Positions 9,306-20,615 of a DNA stretch of 64,000 nt are shown piece after piece (position 1 is the first letter of the stretch; each line of letters begins with the position of its first letter). Below the pieces are notes generated by a model, which had not been told where the DNA came from, made no database searches, and was given only the letters and a program-made list of their open reading frames with translations. The DNA is from Haemonchus contortus. Its lineage: Eukaryota; Nematoda; Chromadorea; Rhabditida; Trichostrongylidae. The translations under genes were made by a program, and so were the position numbers. The stretch covers positions 42,484,345-42,548,344 of the forward strand of contig LS997562.1 of assembly GCA_000469685.2 (NCBI GenBank), written 5' to 3'.

Positions 9306-11346
9306 TAGTTACCACTTTATTGAGTTGTATCTCACAATTAACATGACATCGTGCTGATTTTCCCCTTCTGTTAGAGCCATTCTGTTGAGAGATTTTATGA
9401 TTGCTGGTTGTTGTGTTCTGTTATGTTGTTTTGCTTGTTTTCATTGTTGGTTAAATGTTTGTAAACAATTTCGCGCCTTAGGGGCCGAGTCTGGTTAAGA
9501 ATGAGCTTGCGATAGAACCTCGTTTTGAAAAATAAGTGAAATGAAATGAAAATTAAGCCAGACTCAGCTTCTAAGAACTCTTATCCTTGGATATTATTGT
9601 GTTGATATTGTAGCATGCAGCCAGTCGTGTGTGTGTAAGAGCGGATGTGCCTGTGTGGATGAGTATGTACGAGAGGTGATGCTTAAGCTAGGTTTTTATT
9701 TTCATATGTTTGTATATTGTTTTTTTTGTATAATCTAGGTGCTGCGCAAGTAAGTCATTTGAGAATTCGCGTATCACTTGTAGTAGCTCTTAGAGAGATC
9801 GGAGGGGGTGTGGGATAATGTGGAGGTGGGGAGAGGGGCGAAGCAGGTGGGGAATGTCCTTTTTACGGTGCTGCTCTTCTGCGTTCTTCTGGAAGTGTGG
9901 ACTTCCCTCTCGATTGTTTACTATTTGTAGGAGGGAAATCATATTGCCAGACGAAATGAAGAAGGTAGCTCCGTAAAAGGATATCAGGGTTAAGGTCGTA
10001 CAACATGAAGGGATTCCTGGGGGAGCAGTAACCTTTTCGGTACTGTATGGGTGTGAACAAATCTATTTTAGTCTGTTAGTAACGATCTCCTAGAGAAGAA
10101 TAGGAACCTGGGTGGATTCAGTGGGTTTTAGTTGCAGGCGGAAAACAGTATATCATGGTAATTCCAATGTAACTGAGGGAAGTTCCAGGGGCGTGTTTAC
10201 CTCCGGTGAAACCACTAGTTTTTCAAGATGAATTAGGAAGATTCCGGCCTGAGGGATAGGAGGCTTGGGTGGAGGGTTTCGATTGTTTGATTTGTGGATA
10301 GTGGGGGTGCTGAGTGAGGCATAAGGACCTACCTTTTTCACTTTTTTAGTTAAGTTGGTTATATTGGAGATTGGCTGGTTCATTAATGTAGCAGAAGTCC
10401 TAATTTAATGACTTACTATTTCGCGTGTTTCGAGGCAACATTTGCGGAGCTGTTTTTTTTTTGGGAAGTCCCTTTAGGATAATCACGTATGGTAGGCTTT
10501 CACCACCTCTCTACATCTTCCTCCATCTCTCTTTGAGCGCTATATTGACTATATAGACCACTGATTTGATTTATTGTGAAGTATCGGGCATGGCGATGGT
10601 TTTATGACAATAGTGGAGGGAATCATTGGTCTATATAATCAATATAAGTACGTGATCCGATCAGGTAAGTGGATTTACGTTTCTGAGCATTTGAGTATGC
10701 GTGCGTGGGAGTGATGTGGTGTATATGAATACAGTTAGGTCCGAGCACTCCGCGTTCCTTTATTTTTGCCCAGGGTTTTCTTAATTTTTAGAAGGGAACA
10801 TTATTCCACAAGATCTCTAGTTGGAAATCGTGGGATAGTTATGAATTTCATATTCCACATTAGAACACGGTTCGGGTTGGAGCCTAACTGCATAAGACGG
10901 GCGGATATGTAACGGTTGAGGGTGCCTTTGTAACTGGGGGTGTGGCTGTGTACGAAAGATGCCATAAGTAAAAGTTGTACAACTGAGCGTGGAAACGGGA
11001 AATTTTGCCGTGTAGGTGGGCGTATACTGGGGTTTCTAGGGAATGTAAAGGGCTGGGAGAAGGACTTTGAGCAATTTTTGGCATGACTCCCTTGAATTAC
11101 AGGATTTTGCGGTTCCATAGGGTCCGTTATACTCCAAAAAACCTCACTTCCACCCCACTTATCTAGTTGAGGAAGGTCAAGTCCTAAGGAGGTGACTGGG
11201 GATCTTGAACACAGTCTAGGGAAGCGGTTGAGGGGCATGATAGGGAATATGTGTAGCGTTTGTGTGCCTGTTATGTATCCGCCCAGTGTGCTTGGTATTG
11301 AATGTCGGCACATCCGCTGACGAGAGTGTGTCTGGGAGTGAACGTT
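9306..11346. other. strand-asymmetric block, G-rich/C-poor on the plus strand, no recognised gene
   Basis: From about 9600 to 11560 the plus strand is visibly rich in G and T and poor in C. Minus-strand open frames here (9863-10060, 10153-10383, 10801-11313) are therefore rich in Pro, Ser, Thr and His. The longest is 170 residues. I find no domain, splice pattern or homology-like motif in them and consider them products of composition. The skew may mark an old transposon or a transcribed region. Confidence 0.4.
10541..10647. repeat. imperfect inverted repeat (hairpin)
   Basis: TATATTGACTATATAGACCA at 10541 pairs with TGGTCTATATAATCAATATA ending near 10646, with about 57 bases between them. 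A shorter outer pair, GATAATCACGTA at about 10479 and TACGTGATCCGATC at about 10648, suggests a longer decayed arm with an insertion in the left side. Confidence 0.6.
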
Positions 11347-11365
11347 GGGGGGGGGGGGGGGGGGG
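11347..11365 (+). repeat. poly(G) run of about 19
   Basis: Nineteen consecutive G, followed by AGGGG. A second run of about 14 G occurs at 13085-13098, and a 12-base C run lies at 11846-11857. Homopolymers of this length are prone to length errors in assembly. Confidence 0.9.
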
Positions 11366-11896
11366 AGGGGTGTGGGAGAACATCTTTGGAGCGAGTAATC
11401 GTGTTTGTATCAAACAGAGCAAGGCGTGATATGCCGACAAAGTTTCAAAGATTATCTTTTTTTTGCAAGTAAAGGGAAGTTAATGTTAGTCAGCTAGGCA
11501 TCTGAAACGCTTGGCTCTGGTTTAATACCTACACTCGCGTGAGAGTGCGTGAGTCTGCGCGGCGGTATGTCCGTACTGCTGTGTGCCTTTACGTGTGCTG
11601 CGTTCTCTGTGAATGTTGGCTGCCACAACATCAAGTGCTTTTGTTGTCCAACAAGTTGTGATGTTGATGACTTTTTTTTAAACAATTCATGCAGAATTAC
11701 AAGTTGTGCTGCAGCTATTTATTACAATTTACACAATAAAAATACAATAAAAACAATGTTATCTCTTACAATGTCTACAATTATTATTCTAAGTCTAACA
11801 ATATCTACAAAAAACCTCTAAGTACCCACCCTAAGTTTTCCACTGCCCCCCCCCCCCTCCCTTCCCCCCACGCTCGCGCACGCGCGTTATCTTCGA
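11366..11896. other. no recognisable gene
   Basis: Mixed sequence ending in a pyrimidine-rich CCCTCCC/GCGCGC tract (11846-11887) that abuts the large inverted repeat. A plus-strand 90-residue frame (11549-11821) is Cys- and Thr-rich but has no support as a gene. Confidence 0.4.
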
Positions 11897-11899
11897 TTT

Positions 11900-13070
11900 C
11901 CCACCGATGGACTCGACTTGTCGAGGAATCTCATCGAGGTCCACAGACGGGATGTGCTCTGTGACGCCGGGTGTCCCTTTGTCTCCCACCCTTCTTCAGT
12001 GTCACAAAGGCTGTACATTTAGGGCGGTGCTCGAAGCACATGAGTCCACGGATAGCCGCTTGGGAAGTTTGTTTACTGCCAACCGGTAGATGGGTAGTCC
12101 CCCTCTACGAGAAGTGATGGATAGAAATATCGATCTTATTAGACTACACCAGGCAATGCACGGCGAGCATTATCGATTTCAGCGAGTTTACCAAACACAT
12201 GCTATCGATCTGCAGATTGCAAGACGACGAGCCAGATTGAAACGTTCATCAAGCAACTTCTGCACAGCCATTGTACAAGATACTGTATGATTTTTTGTGA
12301 CGAACCATTCCGCCCGACTACCGACCAGTGACCGCTGAAGATGTTCGCGCCTGGTGTATGTGAAGGCAGCCATCAGTGCGACTACTTGCTCTGATCAATT
12401 TTTCTCGTTCGACAAGGCGATCAATCACAGGACACTCTGCAGAGCAGGGGATTGCTGTCATGGAGAGGAGAAGGACTAAGCGCGTTCTACAGGCAGTGAA
12501 TGGTTGAAATGCTTCAAGCAAACGCGCGTCTTAGAAGCTCACCAATTTGGAGCACTTAACGACACTTCTGGGGCAGTTCTTTATACTCGAAAGCTGCTTT
12601 TTCAAGTGAGTTGTCGGGCCAAGTTTGGGACAACTTTGTAAGAGTACAGCCTCACCAGTTTCGGTACTATTAGTAGATCTCACCGCCTCTTTCAGATACC
12701 ACGAAACTCTGAATCCAAACTGCTTCTACAGAAAAAAAACGTAAAAGTTTCACAGTTTACAATGCTCAAAAGACGCTAAGAAGTTATGCTGAAACCTCTC
12801 CATGTTCAATCCTTGTATACCCTTGGACTTATGCGGGCGTTCTTCTCCAAACAGATCTCTAGAAAAGTGACCTCTGGAAAACTTTGCCGAAGATCTCGTT
12901 GCTTTACAATAATCAAGTTCCTCGACAATGACTACACACTTGTACAACAGTATTTTCAAGATTTCAAACAGAACTACTGGAAATTTTCATGTACTCTTGA
13001 ATTGTCTCGTAATCACTATCTTCTTTAGAAAAATGGTTCTCACAAAGGTTCATTTCCGCTCCACTGTGAA
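11900..13070 (+). repeat. left arm of a large inverted repeat
   Basis: This arm matches the complement of 15960-17470. Several blocks line up by eye in the same order: GATGGACTCGACTT at the outer end, the segment at about 12125-12330 (ACACCAGGCAATGCACGG, GTTTACCAAACACATGC, AATCATACAGTATCT in the complement), the segment at 12500-12540, and the inner end TCTCGTAATCACT with CATTTCCGCT. A counted stretch of about 230 bases is roughly 85-90% identical. No protein domain is evident in the arm. Confidence 0.85.
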
Positions 13071-15959
13071 AGGGGAAAGAGGGAGGGGGGGGGGGGGGAA
13101 AGGGAACTCTGTTGCATTTCAGTGTTCCGGAGACCGCGAAAGCAAACGGACAAATGGAATTGACAAACAAAGGGTTGAAGTTCAAATTTTTGTCATAGAC
13201 AAGAAACCCAGTAAGGGGAAAACTCAAATATTGAACATAACCCTATTCCAGGGCATTCTAAAAACTGAAAAAACAGATGAGCAGAGGAGTGGACGTCAAA
13301 CGAGAAGAGGCGTGTAACGAGCAGGGTGGAACCTAGTGTCCCGTTGCAAGACATTTCGGTGGCCGTGGGAATAGTATGTTTTTAGTTCCTAAGAACTAAA
13401 GTAGAATCATGATAGTGAATGGAACTCTTATCAGGTAAAAGTTGCCGAAAATGACTATTGTAACTCTGTTTCGAGAAACCCGGGGGGCAGGTGAAAAAAG
13501 TGGACAGGAGTCAGCAAAGGCTGTAGCTCCAATATTTGTTGTAGTCAAAGCGCTTAACAAGATGGGCGCAGACTACTTCGAGAATGACAACGCATTCTAC
13601 TAGAAGGTGAAAGCACCGAAACGTCAGCCTAATAAACCTTGTTAATATCTCGGTTCTACAGCTTGAAAATTTACTTCAAAACATTCTACCAGGTTCTAGA
13701 AGGCTAGAAAAGTTACATGGGAACTATAGGAAGGATGTATGTAAAACGATCGTAATAGAGGTAGCGAGGGGGTGATACGTTTAAAAATCCTGCGCGAGGA
13801 ATAGAGGGAAACATCAACACCTACAAAAGGACAGATGCTGCAAATTTTCTCAGCGAACAAGTCTACAGGGATGATAAGGCATCCAAAACAGAAGAATTCC
13901 AAAACGGTGAGCAGCCTAGGAGGATGCCTACCGATACAGATAATCGAAAAACCTGAGTAGAAGCTCTGAGAAGGAGAAATGTCTTATCCAGAAGGAGGGA
14001 AGGGAGGGGTGGGGTAGGCGTTGCGATAAAAAGGCTGGCGGTTGTGTGAAAAATAGGCGAACTGATTAAGGGACATCTGAATTCGGGTCAGCAAGGAATG
14101 TTGATAAACTGGGCCTCATGATTGTGAAATCGATCAACTTAGAACAGAAATCAACGATTTCGGGCAAAGTACCAAGATCAAATAGCAGGCCTTGGCACTG
14201 GATAGTATGGACATGGAAGGTGAAGGATAAATGGAATCAAACATTCGTGCTGTCATTGAGACTAGCGGTTTCTGTTAGGGATGCGTTGATGGCTACAGCT
14301 GAAGCTGTAGTTAAGGAGATTATTTAGCAAACAAAAAATATAGCTGATAATACGTCAAAGTGGCTGCAAGCTCTAACGATTCTTGTCCGGCCCATATATG
14401 ATGGAAAGAGAGAGTAACCTATGAGTAGAGCGTTGTTTTAGTTCCAAGCAGCTAGTTGCAAATTCTCAGCTACGCAGGATGACACTTAAAATGAGGAACG
14501 TTTGGAAAGGCAATCGTACAGAAGCTGTGATCGAATATCCTACTGGAGTCTGACCAACTTAAACGGAAAGTGTTTTGAAGTACAGCATTGCCCCTGATCC
14601 ACTGACAACGTCGTCATCATTGCAGTGGGCATCTTCATACGATGCGAAGAATGCATAAGAAAAAGCCGACATACTGTGAACGCAGAAAAGTAGTTCCGAG
14701 CAGATTCGCCGAGATGTGGAACATCACCTGGAACGGGTATGACATCCGAATTGGAGTGAGTGGGCATCGCATTTGTTTTATTCGATGGGATGTCCAAATC
14801 CCTGACGCCATAGAAGCCCACTGATTTCCACTTAAAACCCTAGCAAATGGAATGGCGATGAGGATAAGCACCATCGGAAGATCCCCAACTCATGACGTCG
14901 AGCAATGTCGACCCCAATGTCGGACATTTGTCAAACCGTGCGAGAGGTGAACATGTATGGAAGGTGAGGGCAGCCAAATTTCAGTAGAGAAGCACGTCAG
15001 CAGCTGGAATGGCATCTGGGAACATCTGATGATGTTAACTGTTCACAAAGACTAGTAGTACAGACGGATTAGGACACACAGCGGGACACATTAATTGTGA
15101 ATTCGTCTCTTGTCAAGATGTCTTGCCGAGAAGTTCACCGAATAGATCTCACAGTGTAAACAGAATCCCATGTCGATCGTCGACCAGTGATACTCGAGTT
15201 CCTCGGTCAGAGCATAATTTATGAGCTACAAAAAACCTTTTTACTTCAAAGAAGACTGGCTCGACGCTAGCAATCGAAAGGTTCAGTTGTTGACAACATT
15301 CGCGTAGAGTCGATAAACTGGGGTTACCAAAGAGGCATTCAGCTCCATACATAAGAAAACACATGGAGGAGATACGAATAGTTGGACGAAGGTGGCTTTG
15401 GACAAGCATGTCACTAATCCGCTGCAATGATCCAGGCTCTTATTATACGGAGATGTGATGTACTCACTTTCACTTTCTAGCAGTATAGAAAGTCCGGCGA
15501 GAGGCGATTGACGCGATGACTGCGATGACTGCGGCGGTGCCTTATGACCCATACTGTTCTTTATAGGTAACAACGATCGATCCCTCATTCATCTCTACTT
15601 CGTCAAGGTCGAGAGATTAGTCCCTTCAGATGATTCCAAAAGTCCACGTGAGAGGGAAAGATCAAGTAGCGTCGTCTCGTTGGTTCAGAAGAATGCTATA
15701 ACCCCTTTGAAAGACGACCTCTGCGGGCCTTGAAACACAATCGGCTTTCAGAGTGAAGCGACCCCTTCCTATGTTGATCCTATGTCGTGAATGAGCAATT
15801 AAAGTCAAATGGCAGTGGTGCAATAGTGGCACCCATTTCTACAACCTGATCAAATCAATGCATGCCAACCCCTCCTAGTACTTATCGATCACAGTCCCCA
15901 CTTATGCTCATTGCAGCCATATCTCTTGTTTGCTAAACGTTCTACTCGAGCAAAGCGGA
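13071..15959. other. spacer between the inverted arms; no gene recognised
   Basis: About 2.9 kb separates the arms. It contains a 14-base G run (13085-13098) and many short open frames. None shows a transposase, reverse transcriptase or splice-supported exon that I can defend. If the arms are terminal repeats of one element, this is where a decayed transposase should lie. Confidence 0.45.
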
Positions 15960-17470
15960 AATGAAATAAAACAGTAAAATGCGGTCAAAATACTCTTAAA
16001 TTCATCTCTACACTGAAATTTAGCGGGAACCATTTCTGCGTTGAATGTTAGTGATTACGAGACTGTTCAAGAGTACAGAATAAATTTCCAACAGTTTTGT
16101 CTGGAATCTTGAAAATACTCACTGTTGTGCAAATGCGTAGTCGTTGCGAGAAATCCGACTATGGTAACGCCACTCTTCGACGAGTCGTCCAGAAATCCTT
16201 TTTTTAGAGATTCCTGCTGAATCAGAACGTCCGCTAAAGTTCTAGGATCTACAAGAAAGATATCATCGAAAGGTTCCTGGTAAACTTCTGAGCAACTTTT
16301 GAAGCAAATCAAACTGGAAGCCTTTTACGGTTTTCTCTTATAGAAGCAATGTAGATTCAGTGTCCGTGGCATCCAAGAAAGACGCTGAAAGCCCTAACAG
16401 CACCAAATCTGGTGAGGGTGTTCTCCTACGAAGTTGCCCCGCTTTTTGCCTGACAGAATCACTTGAAAGTCAGGATTCGAGTATAGAGAGCTGCTCCAAA
16501 AATGTCGTGAAATGTTCCAAATAGGTGAGCTCCGTGAAGGCACAGTTCACGATAAGTTTGAGGTATCTACTTTAAGACGAGTAATGGAAGTGATATTCCA
16601 AAATAGTGCAAAAGTGGGGAAGCAAACTCAAAATTGGGGTGGGGCAAGGTGTGAGTCCCGGTGCAAATGGTGCATCCCCTCCAGCTTTTACAACGCTTGG
16701 AAACCGTCGGCTAAGCCGGTTTTTGGACCCCTTATAACGCCCTATCCTAACTGTTTTTCGACCCTACACCCTCCCTTGGGCCATTCTTGGGGGCCACAGG
16801 TTCATCCTATGGAGAATTTTTAGGAACCATTTTTAACGTGAACTGTGCCTTTTACCACGCGTCTGCTTGAAACATCTTAGCCATTCACTGCCCGTAAAAC
16901 GCGCCCAGTGCTTCTTCTCTTCATGACAATCATCCCCAGCCATGCAGAATGCCCTACGGTTGATCGCTTTGTCGAACGAGAAAAACCAATCGGAGCAGTT
17001 AATCATAGTGATGGCTGCCTTCACATTCACCAAAAGCGATCATCTTCAGCAGTCACTGGTCGGTAGTCGGCCGGAATTGTTCGTCACAAAAAATCATACA
17101 GTATCTCGTACAATGGCTGTGTAGAAGTTGCGTGATGGACGTTCCGAATCTCACTCGTCGTCTTGCAATCTGCAGATCAATGTCATGTGTTTGGTAAACT
17201 CGCTGAGATCGATAATGCTCACCGTGCATTGCCTGGTGTAGTCTAATAAGAACGAATTTTCTATCCAGCGTTTCACGTAGAGGGTGGCTACCTATCTAGG
17301 GTTGGCAAGAAACAACCCTTCTAAACACCCATCCGTGAACCCATGTACTACAAGCATTGCCCACAAATATACAACCCCTGTTACACTTAAGGAGGGTGCG
17401 AAACCAAGGGACACCCGACATTACAGGGCACACCCCACCTATGGACCCCGATAAGTCGAGTCCATCGGCA
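15960..17470 (-). repeat. right arm of a large inverted repeat, with a MITE inserted
   Basis: This is the inverted counterpart of 11900-13070. It is about 310 bp longer because of a terminal-inverted-repeat insertion at 16539-16849; without it the arms are nearly equal (about 1.20 and 1.17 kb). The outer end is AGTCGAGTCCATCGGC near 17455-17468. Short frames here (for example 16833-17033 and 16942-17124) mirror frames in the left arm simply because the DNA is shared. Confidence 0.85.
16539..16849. mobile_element. 311-bp MITE inserted in the right arm
   Basis: The ends are GGCACAGTTCACG (16539-16551) and its perfect complement CGTGAACTGTGCC (16837-16849). The interior has no coding potential. 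In the other arm the corresponding site is uninterrupted: sequence matching the two sides of the insertion is contiguous at about 12530-12545 (ACGCGCGTCTTAGAAGCTCA), which provides an empty site. I cannot name the superfamily because the target duplication is blurred by arm divergence. Confidence 0.75.
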
Positions 17471-17565
17471 GGAAACAGCGCAGGGATTCATTGTGGAAGG
17501 GAACAATCTCTTCAGAAGGGACACGCCCTTCTGCTTTATATTGGGAAAACTTAGGGTGGGTATTA

Positions 17566-19108
17566 CAGGGTGACTGACAAGTGTAAGCACCCAGGGCGAG
17601 TTACAAAAACTAACCTAGCTTAAAGAAAAGTACTCTAACCGTTTTTCTTCGACGCAAAGCTCTTGGTCCGCTTAATTCTGCCGCGATACACAATGCCGGC
17701 CTACGAAAGGAGATTAGTAGGAGCATTTTAACAAGCAAATCTGATGTTTTCTGAAATACTACAAAAAATTGTAAGCCATGATAGCCCAGTATTCACTTCT
17801 ATTTTCCCATATTCTCCCAACTTATTGTAGTGATGCCCATACCTACCTACCAAGGGCAAAGCAAAAGTAGTGAAAATAAGTGGGACCCAAGAAGTAAATC
17901 GACTAATACCCCACCTAAACTTTTGTATATCTGCTTTGAGTTACCTCACCCACCTTCTGAGAATACTTTCTGCCCGCCCTGGTTTAGATTGCCCTGAGAA
18001 AATCTCAGCAAAGACGGTAGTTCAAATTAATCCAATAAGGGTGAGTAAAAAAAAGCTGCTCTGCCAGAGCACTTCCAGGTACACCTGTCACCCTCTCCCT
18101 CCTTCCCCTGCCCGGTCTTACCCACCGCCACTACCCCTTACCCTTCACGCCTAAGCTGGGAATACTAAAATGCTTGTCAAAAGGCTGCAACTATCCTCCT
18201 CCCATATGCAAGCTTTTGTGGGGATCACGGCAGGTATTTTGCGCCCCTCAAGCAAAAGCGTGAAGAAAAACTCAGAAAACTAGTAAATCATGGCTTAACC
18301 TAACCCCCCGAACAACTACAAAAAACTACAAAAAATATAAAATTAGCTACCGACTAAAAGCTACACATTAATCATAAGTATTAGGTTGATGCATAATTAT
18401 TGCGGATTTTTTCGCGGCTTTTTTTCTCTCGATAGAATTTGAATATTGAGATCGGGTTTTTTCTAAAAATGATCTACTTGATTTTCTCTACAAAAATATA
18501 CTCAAAAAACCATCCGCATATTCGCGAAATTAGGCTTTACTACTTCGAGAAATATTGGAAGGTGGCGCAGTCATTCCGCGATCTCAGTAACTTTTCGGCG
18601 ATCGAACAATCAGTCAAAGCCAACCAAGAAATGGGATCTGCCCCTAAATCTGTCATATTCACCAGCAGAAACTTTTATGGATTATCTCGTCAACCGTTGT
18701 CAACCGTTCATCGAAAAAATGGCCAGAGAATAGAAGTTACGTCGATTCGTATGACTTGATGGCCGAGTCAAGGCGTGGATCGCCCGTAAGGATCAAAACT
18801 TCTTCTCTTCTGGGATCCGACTAACTAATCAATGGGAAGCAGTGCTTGACGTAGATGACGAACAAGTTCCGGAGTAATTATTGGAGTATATCTTTGCTTA
18901 GTATTTCTATAGTTTCTTTCAGTAAAATTTGCTGGAAAAAAATCCGCAATAAATCCGCAATAATTATGCATCAACCTAATAATTACAAAAAATAGTTACC
19001 TACTGAGTAAAAGTAACACAACAATCTAAAACAATCGAAAAAATAACAGAAAGAGTTCAACAAATAACCTAAAAAACCTGGGTGCTTATACTCTGATCAG
19101 TCACCCTG
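17566..19108. mobile_element. TA-flanked DNA element with 30-bp inverted ends, host of a nested mariner
   Basis: The left end CAGGGTGACTGACAAGTGTA followed by AGCACCCAGG (17566 on) matches the complement of the right end (CAGGGTGACTGATCAGAGTA, then TAAGCACCCAGG, ending at 19108), allowing a few differences. TA flanks both sides (17564-17565 and 19109-19110). TA duplication and CAG-starting ends fit the Tc1/mariner superfamily broadly. Subterminal sequence is A-rich with repeated ACAAAAAA units. No transposase of its own is visible; a separate deleted mariner sits inside (18381-18979). Without that insertion the element would be about 0.94 kb. Confidence 0.75.
18381..18979 (+). mobile_element. 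internally deleted mariner, nested insertion
   Basis: Ends TTAGGTTGATGCATAATTAT (18381) and the complement at 18960-18979 are near-perfect and flanked by TA (18379-18380 and 18980-18981). The TTAGGTTGATGCA start resembles the ends of the mariner group that includes human Hsmar1. The interior keeps both edges of a transposase. An N-terminal helix-turn-helix-like piece reads HIREIRLYYFEKYWKVAQSF; a C-terminal piece in another frame reads TNQWEAVLDVDDEQVPE before a stop near 18877. The catalytic core between them is missing (599 bp against about 1.3 kb for a full element). Confidence 0.85.
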
Positions 19109-19831
19109 TAGAAAAGTTATGTTACGTCCTCGATGGCCCCGCAGTGTTGTTGCAGCCAGAACGAGCCTAAAAAAAACTTCTAAATAAATAGAAGATTGAT
19201 GAAAAATTAAAGTAATGCACCTTCACCATACTTCGTTTGCTTTAGAGCAAAATAAACGCCGCTACTCAACCGGAAGCAGACTTCTCTCCATTTGTGTTTC
19301 GCATGGCAAGTTCCGAAGCACGACGTTTTGATAGAAGATGAACTTCAGGGTAAAATGTTCGGGAGTACGCCGTGCAAGGTCTTGTAGATGTCGGCAGATG
19401 ATGATTCCGATGTGATGATCAAAGTTGGGAGTTGTGCCTTTGCCCAACCTATCTAAATCGTCAGGTCTAAAAAAAGGCGCAATATAATGTAACAAGTGAC
19501 AACGTACCCCTGATCCCTGATTGGATCGCCCGTCGACAGAATAGGTGGCAGGCTGTCTGCTTTCCGGTTGGACGATTGTGACGGTCCCTGAACATGTAGA
19601 TTTGCTAACAAGGAAAAACCAATTGACACTCCTGAAATCCTAACCGATACGATCCCGCGGCGAACCAGTCTCAGGTCCCGTCAATTTTACAGTAAGCTTG
19701 TCTCGATGAGGACAGTGTCAACCTGAACTCAATGCGGTAAGGTAGAAGTTTTCGAAAAAAAGTTCCCTGGTAAGGTACCTTTGATCCCCGATTGGATCGC
19801 ATCACAACACAAGTGTTGAAACAGGTCGACC

Positions 19832-20215
19832 CGTCGTTATAGTCCTATTGAGAACCATGTTGTCTGCAGTTGAGCTGACTTCCCGGTGCTCTATGGTCCA
19901 CTACCAATGCCGCAGAGTATTGAAAGTAGTACTTTGAGTCTCCACTGACGAATGTATCCCTTCCTTTTGCGATGACGACTACGGTTCGACTCGTGTTCTG
20001 CTTATATTCGGGAAATCCTTGGCTCGAGTCGTCGTTATAGGCCTTGAGAGCCATGTTATCCGCAGTTGAGAAGACTTCCCGATGCTCCATGTTTCCGTTC
20101 CACTGGCGCTGGATATTGAAAGCGGCTTTCCGTCCTCACTCGAATGTATCACTTCCTTTTGCGATAGTGGCTGCGATCCGACTCGTTTTCTGGTTATTTT
20201 CGGGAAGAGAAACCG
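19832..20215. repeat. tandem duplication of a unit of about 190 bp
   Basis: Unit one (19832 to about 20026) and unit two (20030 to about 20215) share CGTCGTTATAG, GAGAACCATGTT/GAGAGCCATGTT, GCAGTTGAG, GACTTCCCGRTGCTC, CACTTCCTTTTGCGAT-like and ATTCGGGAA blocks in the same order. By eye they are about 80% alike. A shorter direct repeat, TGATCCC(T/C)GATTGGATCGC, lies just upstream at about 19510 and 19780, so the local duplication may be of higher order. The open frames here are not convincing genes. Confidence 0.65.
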
Positions 20216-20615
20216 GACAGAGCGGACCTGAGATTTCATTCCCTCATCAGACGGATCCTCATATCATAAATGCTAACGTCTGCCCTTACATTGCACAGCT
20301 AGCTGCTGGCACAAATGCTCACAACAACAGTTCGGCTTTCTCGACGATCGTCCCACGACAGCTTCGTTTTTCAAGGAAATCGGAGCGGGAGGAGGCGGAC
20401 CGAGGAACCACTCCTGTAAATAATACAGAAAGAACAGATAATAATACAGATCTGAAAAGCTGGGTTTGATGAACGCACATCAAATTATGATCGAATCTGG
20501 CAAGATCCAGCACACTTCTCGCTAGCGAGTGCAACATACATGGTCGCGAGTTGCATGACCACCCAACCAGTGAATAGTAACTGAAGCTCTCCATATTCGG
20601 CGACAGTTTTTAAAT

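Noticed and set aside
10801..11313. 170-residue minus-strand open frame
   Set aside because: It lies in the strand-skewed block. Its Pro/Ser/Thr/Arg richness follows from the base composition, and there is no motif, splice context or start signal.
14118..15427. Possible LINE remnant in the spacer of the large inverted repeat (one frame reads RVPRSEHNL, like an endonuclease SDH motif)
   Set aside because: A single short motif without the neighbouring endonuclease or reverse-transcriptase blocks is not enough.
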